Source: Willaertia magna (Eukaryota > Heterolobosea > Eutetramitea > Acrasida > Naegleriidae). From it: a stretch of 10,129 nucleotides of DNA. Where the stretch lies: positions 1-10,129 of the forward strand of contig CADWAF010004399.1 of the NCBI GenBank assembly GCA_902984215.1. Direction: 5' to 3'. A program made the position numbers and the translations under genes. Shown piece by piece: positions 8,001 through 10,129 of the stretch; position 1 is the stretch's first letter, and each line of letters starts with the position of its first letter. The notes under the pieces are model-generated. The model had not been told where the DNA came from. It ran no database searches and saw only the letters and a program-made list of their open reading frames with translations.

Positions 8001-10129
8001 CTGGACACATATAACCAACTGGACAAGGAATTCTATAACCAAAAATACAATAAGATCCCATTAAGCAAGGAATTTCAGTCATGGATCTATAAACAAAATT
8101 TCCAGGTTCAATATCTTGACGCATAAGGTTTCTTGTAAAGTAACTACATAATTTACCATTGAGGCAACTACTTGAAATTAAAGCAAATTGATTTTCATTA
8201 ATTGATGGTGGGGTAATTTCTTTACATTCATCAGCGAAAGGTTTTAAAAATACATTGTCAGGATCTGTTTTTAATGTTTCACAAATTAATCCGTAACGTT
8301 TAATAGATTCTAATTCCCATTGTTTTCTGCTGACAGAAATAAATAAATGTTGATTATTTTCTGAAATGTATAAATCAGTAATTTTACCCATTGAATCTAA
8401 ATTATTTAAGCTAACAATAGTTAATTGAGCTTGTGTATTATCATTTCCTAGGTGTATAGAAGCACCAAAAACCCCAATAGAATTATTTTTATAAGCAACA
8501 TGAATATTTTCTTGCCAATAAGCATAGAAAAATGTAAATAGATTAAGGGAATCCATTGTACCAGTAAATATATCGGCTTCACATTTAACCTTAGCACTAT
8601 CGTTTACACATTTTTCATAACTTGGTTTGAAGAAAGGTGATTCTATATTTTCCATTTCACAGAAAATACGAGGGTTTAAAGAACCATCATCCGAATAGGA
8701 TGGGAATCCATTTACAGTTTCATTTACATCCATAAATCTGGAAGTAATAAAAGTTACTTCTTCTGGAATATCAAATTCTTGTTCAACATTATTATTACAT
8801 GAATCAGTTAAATCATCATAATATTGACCAGGTTGACAATTAAATGATGAAGGTCTATTTACTGGATTTTGTAAATCATAAAAAGAACTTGCAAAATTAA
8901 AGTGTACAAATTCATGAACATGATGATAAACTAATTGATGTTTTGCTTGACTCTTTAAACCAATTACAATAAATAAGTTTTGAGAAATTGGATATTCTAC
9001 ATTTCTACAATTCGTTGAATAATCTAATTTAATTGGTCTTCTAACTTTTTCTAACATTAAATAGGCATAAGTTATTACAGAATCATTAGGTGCTTCATAA
9101 AAAGTAGTTTTTAAATCTTTCTGTGTAAAATCAATTGTAATATCTGGACTAAAATCATCAAAATCAAATATTCTAACTTCTTTATCATTATGAATAAGTA
9201 TTAAATTTCTAGTAATTGAATAAGTATGATTATAAAATAATTTATCATTAATTCTTAATGGTGCATCTTCACTAAAATTACCATGTTGAATAGCAGATTC
9301 AAAATGAATATTTGAATTAGAAGAATCTGTATAGATATTCCATGTAATCGGTTTAGTATTCATATTCGTAGTATTTTGAGATTTAATAAAAAGTAATTGA
9401 TAATGTAACTTTTCATCTTCTTGACTAACAAGCCTTGTTGTTGTCGTAGATTTTCTCTTCATTTCATTTTGTTGTTGTAGTTGAACTAAGCTTACCGCGT
9501 AAATATTTTGAGAAAAACTTTCCCTTATAGCCTTCAATTGAATTACCTTTGAGATTGATAAAGATAAAGGATAGAACCATTTCATTATAGATCCTTCATC
9601 GGCATCTTCTAAATTATAAAGACCATTAATAAATAATTGATTATTATAAACATGTTCTTGTACAAATACTACATGATCGTAATAATCTAATCCTTCATCA
9701 GTTATATGTCCATGACCATCAAACATTAAAATGTTTTTAAAGTTTGTAGTATTACTATAAATTGTTGTAGATCCTCCTAATATAAATTGAATGTTCGTTC
9801 TAACTAAATAAATTTCACCACTTCGCATTGCTGCTACAAAATAACTCATTCTGTTAGCAAATAAATAATCTTTTCTATAATCAAAAGATCTAATTGCAGT
9901 AATTCCATAACAATCAGATAGTTGGATATCACCTTTATAATCTTCATCATTTGGTGGAACACATTGATAAGTAAAGTTTGTTTTTATAAAAGAAATATCT
10001 GATATTAATTCGGGAGTTCCACTATAAACATTATTATGACTACACCAAGTATCTAATAAATACTTTTGATAAACATTTCTTCTACATAGCTCTAAAACAC
10101 TAGGTCCTCTATAAACATACCAACCCTTG
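5095..10129 (-). CDS. ABCG-family transporter with giant ectodomain and Cys-rich repeats (5' end missing; one intron)
   Basis: Exons run from beyond 10129 to 7986 and from 7931 to 5095; the phase-1 junction restores one frame, giving at least 1659 residues (numbering from the window edge). There is no stop or obvious start up to the edge, so the 5' end is missing. In order: about 680 residues of strand-rich ectodomain; Cys-rich CPxGxYC-type repeats (to about 910); a membrane helix (about 923-946); an ABC ATPase with Walker A GLSGAGKST (1025-1033), Q-loop Q1072, signature SGGQRKR (1133-1139), Walker B VLFLDEP (1152-1158) and H-loop H1189; a linker; then six membrane helices (about 1358-1616). 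About fifteen N-x-S/T sites before the first helix support an extracellular ectodomain. The membrane part, with YRESQSGLST and AKD, resembles plant ABCG24/ABCG28 and yeast Adp1, so it should work as a dimer in the plasma or endomembrane. All ATPase motifs are intact. The substrate is unknown. Confidence 0.88.
7342..8067 (-). repeat. Cysteine-rich CPxGxYC-type repeat region of the ABCG ectodomain
   Basis: At least eight C-x5-C units with a common C-P-x-G-(F/Y/T)-x-C pattern follow one another across the intron: CLMGSYC, CPVGYMC, CPNGTIC, CSEGFYC, CPANTWC, CPAGFYC, CPDGYYC and CPEGYFC, plus related CPPG motifs. This is the disulfide-rich GCC2/GCC3 (ephrin-receptor-like, EGF-like) style found before the first helix in plant ABCG24/28 and yeast Adp1. 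It probably forms a stalk between the large distal domain and the membrane. Confidence 0.8.
7932..7985 (-). other. 54-bp spliceosomal intron in the ABC transporter gene
   Basis: On the minus strand the intron begins GTAAGT at 7985 and ends ATAG at 7932. Joining G (7986) to CT (7931-7930) makes an Ala codon and reconnects two frames that both encode the Cys-rich region (CPVGYMC before, then the CPNGTIC motif after). Phase 1. The length is a multiple of three, but an in-frame TAA inside the intron (7956-7954) would end translation if it were retained. Confidence 0.92.

Noticed and set aside
5095..9849. Reading the transporter as two genes, split at about 7824 and 7954
   Set aside because: The apparent start at 7824 is a TTG inside a continuous frame. 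A clean GT-AG intron joins the two frames in phase through the Cys-rich repeats, and the upstream frame stays open to the window edge past the ATG at 9849.

Overview
The window looks like nuclear DNA of a free-living protist, most likely a heterolobosean amoeboflagellate of the Naegleria type (inference, moderate confidence). It is strongly AT-rich, with even more AT-rich intergenic spacers. It uses the standard code, has long intronless reading frames with one very short GT-AG intron (54 bp), carries Gln/Asn-rich low-complexity protein segments, and has AATAAA signals at gene ends. A dictyostelid is the main alternative, but the coding regions are less AT-extreme than expected there. I see no bacterial features, tRNA, rRNA, CRISPR array or transposon.

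Layout: 1-713 is an AT-rich spacer that serves as the 5' region of the first gene and holds two near-perfect or perfect palindromes and a 10-bp tandem repeat. 714-2852 (+) is a complete 712-residue GT4-family enzyme, best read as a retaining trehalose phosphorylase/trehalose synthase of the fungal CCG-9 type. Only 48 bp separate its stop codon from that of the next, convergent gene, and both stop codons are embedded in AATAAA hexamers. 2901-4745 (-) is a 614-residue Asn/Gln-rich nuclear-type protein with one conserved block that reads as a GLTSCR1 (BICRA/BICRAL) domain, suggesting a SWI/SNF (ncBAF-like) subunit. After a 349-bp spacer, 5095 to beyond 10129 (-) is the 3' part of a very large ABCG transporter. 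It has a glycosylated ectodomain of more than 700 residues, a cysteine-rich repeat region, one transmembrane helix, an ABC ATPase and a six-helix membrane domain. Its 5' end lies outside the window and it has one 54-bp intron at 7932-7985.

The genes do not form a pathway. They are three neighbouring single-gene units: storage/stress sugar metabolism, chromatin remodelling and membrane transport. The points most worth following are the GLTSCR1-type chromatin subunit in what seems to be an excavate protist, the unusually large ectodomain on an ABCG24/28/Adp1-like transporter, and the conserved active site plus a possible phospho-switch in the trehalose enzyme. I did not find convincing evidence of a wholly new multi-gene system.
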